Assembly: GCF_900114605.1 (NCBI RefSeq)
Contig: NZ_FOTP01000010.1
Coordinates: 1 to 64,000, forward strand
Length of the DNA: 64,000 nt
DNA from: Bradyrhizobium sp. NFR13
GTDB taxonomy: Bacteria; Pseudomonadota; Alphaproteobacteria; Rhizobiales; Xanthobacteraceae
Direction of reading: 5' to 3'
Part shown: positions 8,723 through 17,977 of the stretch, piece after piece
Numbering within the stretch: the stretch's first letter is position 1
How the letters are laid out: each line of letters starts with the position of its first letter
The notes under the pieces: model-generated
Seen by the model: only the letters and a program-made list of their open reading frames with translations
Told to the model about the DNA's origin: nothing
Databases searched by the model: none
Program-made: the position numbers and the translations under genes

Positions 8723-9421
8723 GTGTCCAACACCCGGAAACTGACGCCCGCACTCTCGACGTCTGGGTGCGACCTGCTGAGGCAATTCGGATTCGATGGT
8801 CGAAAGACGCTCTTCTTGCTGCTTCTTCTTGTCGCGATACCCGCGAACGACTGCTCCGCGCAGACACCGCCCCCGCCAGTCGACGAAAATGTGTTCGAGA
8901 GTGTGCCACCGACGGTCGCGAAGAGATTGGCGACCCGCTTTTCACTAGGCGCATTCCCCGGCCGCTTCGAGAAGACGACGCTCGGCGCGATCCGCGAAGC
9001 TGTGGGCGTAGGGACCATCCAACACCAGGGCGACGCTGGAGGTAGCATCTATTGGCTGTGTTATGGGCGCGCGCAGCATCGACTATGGGTCGCATCGAGC
9101 GGAGAGATAGGTGGCCCGGACCATCTCGTCACAGAGGTCGTTGAGGAGATCACCGAGAAGGGCGCCGAGACCTCGACCGATTGCGCCAACATCCCGAAAA
9201 GGTTCGCGCCCCTCGTCTTCGACGGCAAGCTGCATTTAGGTATGTCGCGTTTGGAGGTCGTCACGGAGCTGGGACCGCCGTCGAAGTCGGAAGCTGCTCA
9301 GATGGTGTATTCTCACCACGGAAAGCTCGCAGACGGTTTCGACGAGACCGCATGGCTCATTCTCCGATTTCGTGACGAAAAGCTCGTGTCCATGCGCGGC
9401 GGCAAGACCACGACGAATTGA
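8723..9421 (+). CDS. hypothetical exported protein with BamE-like repeat
   Basis: The 232-residue protein has a hydrophobic segment at about 29-42 that ends near a signal-peptidase-like CSAQ, so it is probably exported or anchored. The C-terminal part contains LHLGMSRLEVVTELGPPSK followed by a strand-rich FRDEKLVSMRGG. This resembles the SmpA/BamE repeat pattern. The start is a GTG with AGGAG ten bases upstream. I do not recognise a named family and the similarity to BamE is only by pattern. Confidence 0.6.
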   Translation: MSNTRKLTPALSTSGCDLLRQFGFDGRKTLFLLLLLVAIPANDCSAQTPPPPVDENVFESVPPTVAKRLATRFSLGAFPGRFEKTTLGAIREAVGVGTIQHQGDAGGSIYWLCYGRAQHRLWVASSGEIGGPDHLVTEVVEEITEKGAETSTDCANIPKRFAPLVFDGKLHLGMSRLEVVTELGPPSKSEAAQMVYSHHGKLADGFDETAWLILRFRDEKLVSMRGGKTTTN

Positions 9422-9609
9422 AGTGGCTGCTAGCAGCGTCATGCTTCCCTTCGTGAGGTGCGATGCGCCGACGGGACGCGCGATCGCCGGGTGACAGGTG
9501 CTGCAGGTCGCCCCTCTTCATCGTTGGACCATGGGTTTCGCTCCGGCGCGATGCACCCCGCTCACCCCATCCTGCGCACCACTCATTTCCGGCCAAGATG
9601 GCAACCGGA

Positions 9610-11040
9610 TTACTTCAGCCCGAACCACAGCGTCGCGATCCCCAGGAAAGCGAAGAAGCCGACCACGTCGGTCACGGTGGTCACGAATGTCCCGGAGGCC
9701 ACGGCCGGATCGGCCTTGACGCGTTCGAGCACCATCGGAATCAGGATACCGCCGAGTGCGCCGGCGATCAGATTGCAGACCATCGCGAGGCCAATGACGA
9801 TGCCGAGACCGGGCGTCTTGAACCAGACAAAGGCTGCGATGCCGGTGATCACGGCAAAGGCCAGTCCGTTGATCAGGCCGACAAGGCCTTCGCGGATCAC
9901 GATGCGCATCGCGTTGTTGGGATTGAGCTGCCGCGTCGCCAATGCGCGCACGGCGACCGTCATGGTCTGGGTTGCGGCATTACCGCCCTGACTGGCGACG
10001 ATGGGCGCCAGCACCGCCAGCGCTACCATCTGCTGCAACTGGTCCTCGAACAGGCCGAGCACCGACGATGCGATGAAGGCGGTGGCGAGATTGATCAGCA
10101 GCCAGGTAAAGCGGCCCTTGGCGATGGTCCAGAAATTGTCCGACAGTTCTTCGTCCGAGGTGACGCCGCCGAGCGCCTTGAGGTCCTCGTCGGCCTCCTC
10201 CTCGATGACGTCGACGACGTCGTCGATGGTGATGACGCCGACGAGGCGATCGTCGGTATCGACCACGGGCGCGGCGACAAGATTGTACTTGCCGAACATC
10301 CGCGCCACTTCCTCCTGGTCGTCCAACACCGAGACGCGGCGGCGGTCCTCGTCGATCAGGTCGGCCAGCGGCACCGGACGGCGCGCGCGCAGCAGCGAAT
10401 CCAGCGACACGGCGCCCTGCCAGCGCTGATCGGCATCGACGGAATAGATCTCATAGAACCGGTCCGGCAGGTCCGGGGTTTCGCGCATGTAGTCGATAGC
10501 CTGACCGACATTCCAGTCCGGCGGCATCGCGATGAACTCGGTCTGCATCCGCCGGCCGGCAGAGTTTTCGGGGTAAGTGAGGCTGCGCTCGAGTGCCACG
10601 CGCTCTGACAGCGGCAGCTTCTCGAGGATCTCGTCCTGGACCTCCTCGTCGACGCCTTGCAGCAGTTCGACGGCATCATCGGAATCGAGTTCGCGAACGC
10701 CCTCGGCCACGGTTTCCGGCGGCAGATCCTCGAGCAGTTCCTCGCGGACGGTGTCGTCGACCTCGTTCAGCGCCGAGAAGTCGAAATCCGCGCCGGTCAG
10801 CTCGATCAGCGGTACGCGCTCATCCGCATCGAGGGCTTCGATCAGGTCACCGAGATCGGCCTCATGCAGCTCGCCGACGATCTCCTTGAGGAATGCGGTA
10901 TCGGCAACCTGAACCGCGCGCGAGATCGCCTCGACAAATTCGGGGCGAATGTCGCCGTCATCATTGCGCATCGGCATTTTGTCGAGCGCCGACAACTCCT
11001 CGGGAGCGACCGATTGGGCGAGATCGACGTCATCGGCCAT
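9610..11040 (-). CDS. mgtE: magnesium transporter MgtE
   Basis: The 476-residue protein has the full MgtE layout. The acidic N-terminal superhelical domain covers about 35-155, two CBS domains cover about 160-285, and five membrane helices follow. SQGGNAATQTMTVAVRAL lies in the pore region and the last helix ends at LWFGLK. It is an inner-membrane Mg2+ channel gated by intracellular Mg2+ bound to the acidic and CBS domains. Length and motifs agree with the family. It is a single gene, divergent from the deacetylase pair. No M-box riboswitch is evident upstream. Confidence 0.93.
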   Translation of the reverse strand: MADDVDLAQSVAPEELSALDKMPMRNDDGDIRPEFVEAISRAVQVADTAFLKEIVGELHEADLGDLIEALDADERVPLIELTGADFDFSALNEVDDTVREELLEDLPPETVAEGVRELDSDDAVELLQGVDEEVQDEILEKLPLSERVALERSLTYPENSAGRRMQTEFIAMPPDWNVGQAIDYMRETPDLPDRFYEIYSVDADQRWQGAVSLDSLLRARRPVPLADLIDEDRRRVSVLDDQEEVARMFGKYNLVAAPVVDTDDRLVGVITIDDVVDVIEEEADEDLKALGGVTSDEELSDNFWTIAKGRFTWLLINLATAFIASSVLGLFEDQLQQMVALAVLAPIVASQGGNAATQTMTVAVRALATRQLNPNNAMRIVIREGLVGLINGLAFAVITGIAAFVWFKTPGLGIVIGLAMVCNLIAGALGGILIPMVLERVKADPAVASGTFVTTVTDVVGFFAFLGIATLWFGLK

Positions 11041-11206
11041 GCCGCACCTCGCCTGCTTGTTTGGGGGGTGACGGAGCTAGCGCTATCTTGTCGGAAATGC
11101 GCTAATCCATCTGTGAACGGAAGCTCACATCAGGCATTACCCAATGCGCAATGCCTGATGCAATCGGAAAAATGCGGTGCGCGAAATCAGCGGCCGGGAA
11201 AGTGTC

Positions 11207-11989
11207 GTGAACGTGTTGAAGGCCGCCATTTTTGCCTTGATTGCATCGACCGTCGTCGCACATGCCGACGACTGCCCGCGCAAGGATACGCTCGGCACCG
11301 CGCGCGTTCTCACGGTGGATCCCAGGGCCTTTCCGCGAGTCGGGACGCAGAGTTTTCCGGATACGCTGCCGCTGGAAGACCGCGAGGTGGTGCTGACCTT
11401 CGACGATGGCCCGAACGCGCCGACTACGACGAAGATTCTCACAGCGCTGTCGCGCGAATGTGTTCGCGCGACCTTCTTCCTGATCGGCAACAGCGCGACG
11501 GCCAATGCGGCGCTGGTGAAGCGCATGGCCGCCGAAGGGCACACCATCGGCCACCATACCCTCGCCCATGCCCACCTCAGCAAGATCAGCAACGCGGCGG
11601 CCGTCGAACAGATCGACAAGGGCATCAGCGCCGACGAAGTGGCGCTGAACGGCAAGGCCACCACCGTGCCGACCACGCCGTTCTTTCGCTTTCCGTATTT
11701 CGAGTCGACGCCGGCCCTGCTGGACATGCTGCAGTCCCGCCGGATCGCGGTGTTCGGGGCGGATTTCTGGGCCAGCGACTGGAATCCCATGACCCCGCAG
11801 CAGCAACTGGAGCTGATTACCGGCCGGCTGAAAGCCGCCGGGCGGGGAATCATCCTGTTTCACGACACCAAGGCGCAGACTGCCGCGATGCTGCCCGATT
11901 TCCTGCGCTATCTCCGGGAGAACCGCTACAGGGTCGTGCATATCGTGCCGCCGGCCGCAGGCTCCTCCGCCCGCTCCAGTTCCCAGTAG
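11207..11989 (+). CDS. secreted polysaccharide deacetylase (NodB domain), paralogue 1
   Basis: The 260-residue protein has a signal peptide (about 1-20) and a NodB homology domain. LTFDDGP at 63-69 supplies the catalytic and metal-binding aspartates, and H117-T-L-A-H121 the zinc histidines. FFLIGNSA and FRFPYFES follow as later motifs. It should remove acetyl groups from an envelope or extracellular polysaccharide outside the cytoplasm. I chose the GTG at 11207 because it puts the signal peptide at the N-terminus. The next gene is a paralogue with the same N-terminal VDPR...TLPL block. Confidence 0.82.
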   Translation: MNVLKAAIFALIASTVVAHADDCPRKDTLGTARVLTVDPRAFPRVGTQSFPDTLPLEDREVVLTFDDGPNAPTTTKILTALSRECVRATFFLIGNSATANAALVKRMAAEGHTIGHHTLAHAHLSKISNAAAVEQIDKGISADEVALNGKATTVPTTPFFRFPYFESTPALLDMLQSRRIAVFGADFWASDWNPMTPQQQLELITGRLKAAGRGIILFHDTKAQTAAMLPDFLRYLRENRYRVVHIVPPAAGSSARSSSQ

Positions 11990-12106
11990 TACGCGCGATC
12001 ATCAGGATGCGGAAAATACCGTCGGCGGGCCGACATGATTAACATTGCGTTCATGGCCGCCCCGGTACCTTTCCGGCGGATATTGCAGCGAGTGACGGAT
12101 CGATTG

Positions 12107-13405
12107 ATGAACAAGGTGACGACTGACCGGGCACGACGCCTTCTGTGCCTGAGCCTGCTCACCGGCCTGACCCTGTTCACCGCCGCCGCAGCCTCCACCA
12201 CCAGTGCTCTGTCGGCCGAGGCGTGCCCGGGCAATCCCGACGCGCTCGGCACCTCGCGCACCATCGTGGTCGATCCCCGCGAACATCCCAAGATCGGCAC
12301 CATGCAATATGCCGAGACGCTGCCGCTGCAGGACAAGGAGGTCGTGCTGACCTTCGACGACGGTCCGATCCCGAAACACTCGAACGCGATCCTCGATATC
12401 CTGGCTTCCGAATGCGTGAAGGCGACGTTCTTCATTATCGGCCGGATGGCGAAGGAGCATCCCGAAGGCGTGCGCAAGCTGATCGCGCTCGGCCACACCG
12501 TCGGCACCCACAGCCAGAACCATCCGCTCAGCATGAACCGCATGCCGATCGAGAAGGCGCAGCAGGAAATCGAGGACGGCATCGCCAACACCACCGCGGC
12601 GCTCGGCGATCCCGCGCTGCTGTCGCCATTCTTCCGGATTCCCGGCCTGCTGCGCGCCAGCGTCGTCGAGGACTATCTCGCCTCGCGCGGCATCCAGACC
12701 TGGAGCGCCGATTTCCCCGCCGACGACTGGCGCCATGTGTCGTCGCAGAAGGTCCATGACCTCGCGATCTCGCGCATCGCCGCCAAGGGCAAGGGCATCC
12801 TGTTGCTGCACGATATCCAGCCGCGCACCGTCGCCGCCCTGCCTGGCATCCTGCGCGACCTCAAGGCCGGCGGCTATCGCATCGTCCATGTCGAGGCGGC
12901 AACGCCCGACAAGCCGAAGACGCCCACGGAGCCGCAGCAGTGGCAGTTGCATCCGGTGTCGGAGACCGTGGCTGTCACGCGCTGGCACAAAGTGCCGACA
13001 TTCGCCTTCGCCCATGATGACATGCTGCCCGCGCCGGCGATCTCGGCCTCCGACCAGATGCTGTCGCTAACCGAGAATTTCGATCGCATGCGCCGGCCGC
13101 GCAATGCCGTGCCATTGCCCGAACAGGCGCCATGGCCGCGCGCCGCGACGCTGCATCCGATGACCAGCAGTGCCGCGCTGCCGGTACCGGCACAGGACCT
13201 GTTCGAGCTCGCCGAACGTCACGGCAAGCCGATCAAGGCACTCGTGCAGCTACCACATCACGCTCAACAGACGGCGCCTGCCCGCGGCAGCGATTCAGAT
13301 GCGATTGCGAAACTGATCTCGATCGACGCCAGCGCCGCCAGACGCACCATCCCCGGCGCCATTCCCCCGGGCCTGCATCCGACGGCAGTTGCCGCCCCGC
13401 GCTGA
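12107..13405 (+). CDS. secreted polysaccharide deacetylase (NodB domain), paralogue 2
   Basis: The 432-residue protein has a signal peptide (about 1-37), a NodB domain and a C-terminal extension of about 165 residues not found in its tandem neighbour. LTFDDGP is at 81-87, and H135-S-Q-N-H139-P holds the zinc histidines. The extension is proline and alanine rich and has no domain I recognise. It begins 118 bp after paralogue 1 and probably shares its transcript. Both share the block C-P-x-D-x-LGT-x-R followed by VDPR. The start could also be the ATG at 12035. Confidence 0.82.
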   Translation: MNKVTTDRARRLLCLSLLTGLTLFTAAAASTTSALSAEACPGNPDALGTSRTIVVDPREHPKIGTMQYAETLPLQDKEVVLTFDDGPIPKHSNAILDILASECVKATFFIIGRMAKEHPEGVRKLIALGHTVGTHSQNHPLSMNRMPIEKAQQEIEDGIANTTAALGDPALLSPFFRIPGLLRASVVEDYLASRGIQTWSADFPADDWRHVSSQKVHDLAISRIAAKGKGILLLHDIQPRTVAALPGILRDLKAGGYRIVHVEAATPDKPKTPTEPQQWQLHPVSETVAVTRWHKVPTFAFAHDDMLPAPAISASDQMLSLTENFDRMRRPRNAVPLPEQAPWPRAATLHPMTSSAALPVPAQDLFELAERHGKPIKALVQLPHHAQQTAPARGSDSDAIAKLISIDASAARRTIPGAIPPGLHPTAVAAPR

Positions 13406-13416
13406 GCGCGCCGGGA

Positions 13417-13788
13417 TCAACTGACGATCTTGGCGATGCACAGCACCACGATGATGCCGAGGAACAGCAGGTCGATATAGGACTTCATCTCGCCGGCCTG
13501 GCGCTGCTCGACCACGTCCTTCACAACCATCTTGCGTGTTGCAACGGCAGCCGGGCCCTCACCGGACAAGCCGCCGAGCCGGCGTGCTTCGAGTTCGAGC
13601 TTCTCGATCGCCTTGAAGAAGATGAAGGTGCGCAGCGCCGAGATCGCCCGCATACCCGCATAGGCCAGCACCAGCGCCGCCACGATGGCGCGCTGCTGGT
13701 AGGTGCCGACGAAATTCAGGCTGAAATAGACCAGCGCCAGAAAGGCAAAGTTGGAGATGAAACGATATGCATAGCTCAGATATTTCAT
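13417..13788 (-). CDS. small hypothetical membrane protein
   Basis: The 123-residue protein has three hydrophobic segments, at about 9-28, 33-50 and a last one at 104-121, with a basic and acidic linker (FKAIEKLELEARRLGG) between the second and third. It ends immediately downstream of, and convergent to, the second deacetylase gene. I recognise no family. Confidence 0.6.
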   Translation of the reverse strand: MKYLSYAYRFISNFAFLALVYFSLNFVGTYQQRAIVAALVLAYAGMRAISALRTFIFFKAIEKLELEARRLGGLSGEGPAAVATRKMVVKDVVEQRQAGEMKSYIDLLFLGIIVVLCIAKIVS

Positions 13789-13940
13789 GTCCGCTCCGGA
13801 AGATCGACCGGCACGGGATGGTCGGCGCCGGGTTGCGGCACTGCTAGCGGTAGATCGTTACGGGAGCACTAAAACACAACGACAACTGCGATCGATCTTT
13901 CGATTTGGTTAAGCCAAGTCCGCTTTGCCCTGCAACGCAT

Positions 13941-15155
13941 CTATTTGAGCAGCGTACATTCGCTTTCCGCTACGGGCCTGAATGCGTCCTCGCCCCGAAC
14001 GGTCGAAAGGTACTGGTAGTAATCCCAGGGTCCTGTGGACTCCGATGGAGATTTGACCTGAAACAGATGCATGTCGCGCATGACGCGGCCATCCTTGCGG
14101 ATCTTGACGTCCTTGCTCATGAAATCGTTGACGGGCAGCGATCGCATCGTATCGGAGACGGCTGGTCCGGCGATCGAGCCCGTTTTCTGGACTGATTTCA
14201 GATAGTGAGTGACTGCGCTGTAAACGCCCGCCTGGATCATGTTGGGTTTCTTCCTGGCGAGCGCCTCGAAACGTTTGGAAAAGCGGCGCGTCTCGTCATC
14301 CAGGTCCCAATAGAAGGCTTCGGCGATAACGATGCCCTGCGATGCCTTGAGTCCGAGACCATGCACGGTGTTGATGAGAAGAAGGAGGCCGCCAAGTCGC
14401 TGGCCTCCCTTCACGATACCGAATTCATCGGCCTGCTTGATCGTGTTCAGCGAGTCATCGCCGGAATTGGCGAGACCGATGATCTTGGCACCGGATCCCT
14501 GTGCCTGCAGCAGAAAGGATGAGAAATCGGCCGTGCCGAGTGGATGCCGCACGCGGCCGAGCACCTTTCCGCCCAGCCGCTCGATGGCTGTCGTTGCGTC
14601 CCGCTCGAGCGCATGACCGAACGCATAGTTGCTCGTGATGAAGAACCAGGTGTCGACGCCGGATTTCGCCATGGCTCTCGGCAGCGTATTAGCCAGCGCA
14701 TAGGTGTCGTAGGTCCAGTGAAAGCCGAGCGATGAACAGGCATTGCCGGTCAGGTCGGACGTCGCCGGGCCGGAGAACATGGCGATCTTTTCTTTCTCCC
14801 TGGCGATATCCTGGATCACGAGCCCGGCAGCGGAGGTGCCACCGTCGACGATGGCGCTGACATTCTCCACGTCGATCCATCGGCGCGTGATCGCCGCTGC
14901 GATATCGGTCTTGTTCTGATGGTCGGCGGAGAGCAGTTCGATGCGACGCCCAAGCACCTTCTCTCCGAAGTCTTCAATTGCGAGACGTGCGGCGATCACC
15001 GATCCCAGCCCGGTCACATCCGCGGTACTGCCCGACTGATCATTGAGAACGCCTATGCGAAGCGGCGCATCTTCGGCGCGACCGTCGCCGAGCGACGCAA
15101 AGGGCGCAACCAATGCAAGCGCCAGCAGTATGAAACAAGACCTTGAGCCTGGCAT
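13941..15155 (-). CDS. Liv-type ABC transporter substrate-binding protein
   Basis: The 404-residue protein has a signal peptide (about 1-27) and a periplasmic-binding type 1 fold (Peripla_BP_6). LRIGVLNDQSGSTADVTG starts the first lobe, followed by ADHQNKTDIAAAITRRW and the SGPATSDLTG ligand-binding region. Such proteins bind amino acids, amides, aromatic acids or other small acids for LivHMGF-type importers. No permease or ATPase gene is in the window, so its transporter lies elsewhere, or it acts as a sensor. It is divergent from an AraC gene, and its promoter carries the 17-bp motif also found upstream of the UGSC gene. Confidence 0.85.
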   Translation of the reverse strand: MPGSRSCFILLALALVAPFASLGDGRAEDAPLRIGVLNDQSGSTADVTGLGSVIAARLAIEDFGEKVLGRRIELLSADHQNKTDIAAAITRRWIDVENVSAIVDGGTSAAGLVIQDIAREKEKIAMFSGPATSDLTGNACSSLGFHWTYDTYALANTLPRAMAKSGVDTWFFITSNYAFGHALERDATTAIERLGGKVLGRVRHPLGTADFSSFLLQAQGSGAKIIGLANSGDDSLNTIKQADEFGIVKGGQRLGGLLLLINTVHGLGLKASQGIVIAEAFYWDLDDETRRFSKRFEALARKKPNMIQAGVYSAVTHYLKSVQKTGSIAGPAVSDTMRSLPVNDFMSKDVKIRKDGRVMRDMHLFQVKSPSESTGPWDYYQYLSTVRGEDAFRPVAESECTLLK

Positions 15156-15276
15156 TCCACGTTCCCCTCACGACAGCCGACCTCGCCGATCGGCTCCCCC
15201 CGTCCAAAACGCGCTCGAAACCAGTCATGCAAAAACATGGCCGGATTCTCGAATGCCAGAGGTGGAGCGTGAAAGC

Positions 15277-15293
15277 TTGAACGTTATTGGATA
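15277..15293 (-). promoter_or_regulatory. candidate AraC operator, copy 1
   Basis: The plus-strand sequence TTGAACGTTATTGGATA matches TTGAATGATGTTGGATA at 18037-18053 in 14 of 17 positions. Both copies lie upstream of a minus-strand gene in the same orientation, the binding protein here and the UGSC gene there, and this copy also sits in the AraC gene's own upstream region. I infer the AraC protein binds both. Confidence 0.5.
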
Positions 15294-15362
15294 TTTCGCA
15301 CGCGCAGGCCGGAGCGGCGCAAAGCGCTTGCGTCCCGCCGCGCCGTCCTCCTAAGCTCAAGC

Positions 15363-16229
15363 ATGGCAATCGACGAGACTCTTCCCCGTGGCCTGAAACT
15401 GCACAATCTGGGTGGGATAGAGGTGGTCGCAGGACGATATCGCGACCATGTCCTGCCCCGGCACAGCCACGACGGACTGATGCTGTCGCTCTTGAGCGAC
15501 GGCGTACAGGCGCTGCATTGCCGGGGCGTGACGCACTTCGCCGATGCGGGGAAAATTCTGGCGGTGCCGCCGCATGAAGTGCATGCGGCCGAACCCGGCG
15601 TCGAAGGTGGATGGTACTATCACACGATCACCATTCCATCGGACGTGCTCGAACGGCACCACCCTCAGGGCGCACGCTTTCTCTGCGAGACCGCAATTTG
15701 CGACGACGGCATGAAGCGCGTTCTGCAGACGCTGTTCCGCAGCTTCAATGGAGCACCCGTGCTTGCGCAAGAGGAAGCGCTGCTTGACGTGCTGGAGCAC
15801 TTTCTGACCCGACACACCCGCCTTCCGCAGAGGGCATCTCACAAACCGATCGAACTGCGCGCGGTCGAGACCTGCAAGGCATATCTCGCCGCCTATCTTC
15901 ACCGCAACGTCACGCTCACCGAGCTTGCGCAACTTGCGCGGATAGATCGCTTTCTGTTGGTCAGGTGCTTCACGAATATCGTCGGAATCCCCCCGCACGC
16001 CTGGCACATGCAACAGCGCCTTCACAAGAGTTTCGAAATGCTGTCCAAGGGACAAAGCGTGGCGGACGTTGCCGCTGCAACGGGGTTCGCGGACCAAGCC
16101 CATTTGACACGCGCCTTCAAGCGGGTGACCGGAATCACGCCCGGCCGGCTCAGGAAAGACCATCTCGCCTTTCAGTCGCAGCCGGCGACCAGCCGTCCGC
16201 GCATCACGTGGCCGCTTCCCAGCCTGTAA
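15363..16229 (+). CDS. AraC family transcriptional regulator
   Basis: The 288-residue protein has an N-terminal cupin-like ligand domain (LPRHSHDGLMLSLLSDG, then VPPHEVHAAEP) and a C-terminal pair of helix-turn-helix motifs from about residue 175 (VTLTELAQLARI and SVADVAAATGFADQAHLTRAFK). That is the AraC/XylS activator layout with an AraC_binding N-domain. It is divergent from the binding-protein gene and convergent with the UGSC gene, so it probably controls both in response to a small molecule. The ligand is unknown. Confidence 0.9.
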   Translation: MAIDETLPRGLKLHNLGGIEVVAGRYRDHVLPRHSHDGLMLSLLSDGVQALHCRGVTHFADAGKILAVPPHEVHAAEPGVEGGWYYHTITIPSDVLERHHPQGARFLCETAICDDGMKRVLQTLFRSFNGAPVLAQEEALLDVLEHFLTRHTRLPQRASHKPIELRAVETCKAYLAAYLHRNVTLTELAQLARIDRFLLVRCFTNIVGIPPHAWHMQQRLHKSFEMLSKGQSVADVAAATGFADQAHLTRAFKRVTGITPGRLRKDHLAFQSQPATSRPRITWPLPSL

Positions 16230-16273
16230 CGACCGACGCGGTCGCAGAGCAAGGGCCGCCCGGCCAGCGTCGA

Positions 16274-17977
16274 TCAGGCAAGCCGTATTTCCCGACTGGT
16301 CGGAAAGCCGTGAAGTCCATTGCTGCCGAAGACCATCGCGTTGGAGCGGTACGGATCGCCCGACACGACAATCAGGATATGGTCCGCGCGCTCGACGATG
16401 GGCACCAGCCGGTTCGGATCGTCGCTTTCCGCGAAATGCGCGGCAGCAAGCCCGTCTTCGTGAAGTCGCCGCAACGTTCGGCGTCCCGGAACGCAGTTAG
16501 AGTATTTGCCGATGTAAGCTTCGAACTTCCAGGCGGGAATCCGGGCATGGCGATAAAGCCGTTCGCGCAGATCTTCGATATTACTTCCGGCCTTCGCCAG
16601 CGTCTTGGCAACCATCGGACTGATCGCCACGAGCGGACGGAGGGTACCGGGCGCCAGGCCGGCCGTAAAACATAGTTCCCAACAGCTTTGACGGATCAAA
16701 CCGTCAGCAAGATAGATCGCGATGTCTTCGGGATCGCGGCCATAGATGGAGCCGACCACGGTGTCGCCCGTGAACCTTCCGACCGTTACAACACTGGAGC
16801 CCTTTGCGAAGCCCTTGCGCCCTGCGAATGTCGTCCAGCCCAGCTTTGCGACTTCCGGCTCGTGCTCGGCGAGAACCACGCGGGCGGAATGGCCGAACGT
16901 GCATTTGTCGCCCTCTCCCGGCCGCAGCCCGACAACATTTCGCAGGAAGAGGCGGAGGAACCGTCCCACCGTGGTGTTGGCCCTGGTCCCTTCACGCATC
17001 GCGCCGTTTTCGCAATTGAACCCGAGCACCTCAATGACCGGACCACTGAGCACGATCAGCGGATCGCCGCCCGTCGTGTCGCCGCTGTGCTCGACCCCGT
17101 AGGCAGGGTTGGCCATGATCTCGGCAATGGCGACCAGGACCGGCATATATTCTGGCGCGCACCCGGCCATGACGCCATTGACCGCCACATTCCAGATCGT
17201 CACGCCGGATCCGGATGGCTGAACGCAGCCAATCAGCCTGTCCGGCGGATATGGAGTAAACTTCAAGAACTCTGCCACCGCGTCACGTGTCGGCGGAACG
17301 ATCGGCAAGCCGTCGGACCAGCCTTCGACCCGATAGATCTCGTTGATCTCGTTGAAGTCGCCCGTCGCCACAATCTCGGTCGGCGAATATATCGTGGCCG
17401 CTTTTCCCTGCGGCGCCGGCTGTGTCGTCAGACATTTCGCGACAGCATTCGCCGTGTGAGACAACACCATGTCACGCAATTCGGCATTGCTCAGGCTGTC
17501 GACATATCCCGGCATCTCCACCACGGGCAGCCAGGCGCAACCGAGACCCGGAGACACCGCACGGGCCTGTCCGGCAAAGCCCTCGCACACCAGCGAGGCC
17601 GTTGGAATACCGGCTTTCTCGATCGCGGCACTGGCGCGCACGACCGCCGGCGTGCAGGCGCCGCAGCAGCCGATGCCGGAAATCACCACGTCCACGCCAT
17701 GTTCGGCGAGCTTGCCCGGCAGTTCGGCGAGCACCTTGCGATCATTGCCGCCGAGTGTATTTCCGAACTTCTCGTAGCTGACGAAGGTTGCGCCCGGACA
17801 GGCTTCGCCCAGAGCTTCCTCCAGAAGCGCAAAGATCTCATCGCCGCGAAAGAGGTAGTCCCAGACGAAAGCAATCCGGCGGCCGGCAAGGGTCGCGGGG
17901 CGGTTCGCCGGATGAAATATCTCGATCGAAGGCGCACCTTCCGGCGAGACCGTTCGATAAGGCGTAGCTGTGATCAT
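16274..17977 (-). CDS. UGSC-type protein with CGAC motif, unknown catabolic role
   Basis: The 567-residue protein has two parts. Residues 30-200 resemble UGSC (seleno)proteins: RRIAFVWDYLFRGDEIF, a KFGNTLGGN loop and the redox-like motif C104-C-G-A-C108 in place of U-G-S-C. Both positions are ordinary TGC cysteine codons, so no selenocysteine is needed here. The second part, from about 215, begins EINEIYRVEGWSDGLPIVPPT, a module often paired with UGSC domains. The family's chemistry is undefined. The ATG at 17977 has AGGGAAG about ten bases upstream. The AraC-linked motif lies 60 bp upstream. Confidence 0.65.
   Translation of the reverse strand: MITATPYRTVSPEGAPSIEIFHPANRPATLAGRRIAFVWDYLFRGDEIFALLEEALGEACPGATFVSYEKFGNTLGGNDRKVLAELPGKLAEHGVDVVISGIGCCGACTPAVVRASAAIEKAGIPTASLVCEGFAGQARAVSPGLGCAWLPVVEMPGYVDSLSNAELRDMVLSHTANAVAKCLTTQPAPQGKAATIYSPTEIVATGDFNEINEIYRVEGWSDGLPIVPPTRDAVAEFLKFTPYPPDRLIGCVQPSGSGVTIWNVAVNGVMAGCAPEYMPVLVAIAEIMANPAYGVEHSGDTTGGDPLIVLSGPVIEVLGFNCENGAMREGTRANTTVGRFLRLFLRNVVGLRPGEGDKCTFGHSARVVLAEHEPEVAKLGWTTFAGRKGFAKGSSVVTVGRFTGDTVVGSIYGRDPEDIAIYLADGLIRQSCWELCFTAGLAPGTLRPLVAISPMVAKTLAKAGSNIEDLRERLYRHARIPAWKFEAYIGKYSNCVPGRRTLRRLHEDGLAAAHFAESDDPNRLVPIVERADHILIVVSGDPYRSNAMVFGSNGLHGFPTSREIRLA

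Noticed and set aside
9422-9609. Small gene between the BamE-like gene and mgtE
   Set aside because: Open frames are short, lack a ribosome site and have no family pattern.
11041-11206. M-box Mg2+ riboswitch upstream of mgtE
   Set aside because: The short gap shows no conserved M-box elements by eye, and alphaproteobacterial mgtE genes usually lack it.
17660-17690. Selenocysteine in the UGSC-type protein
   Set aside because: The codons are TGC; no TGA is in frame and a SECIS element is not required.
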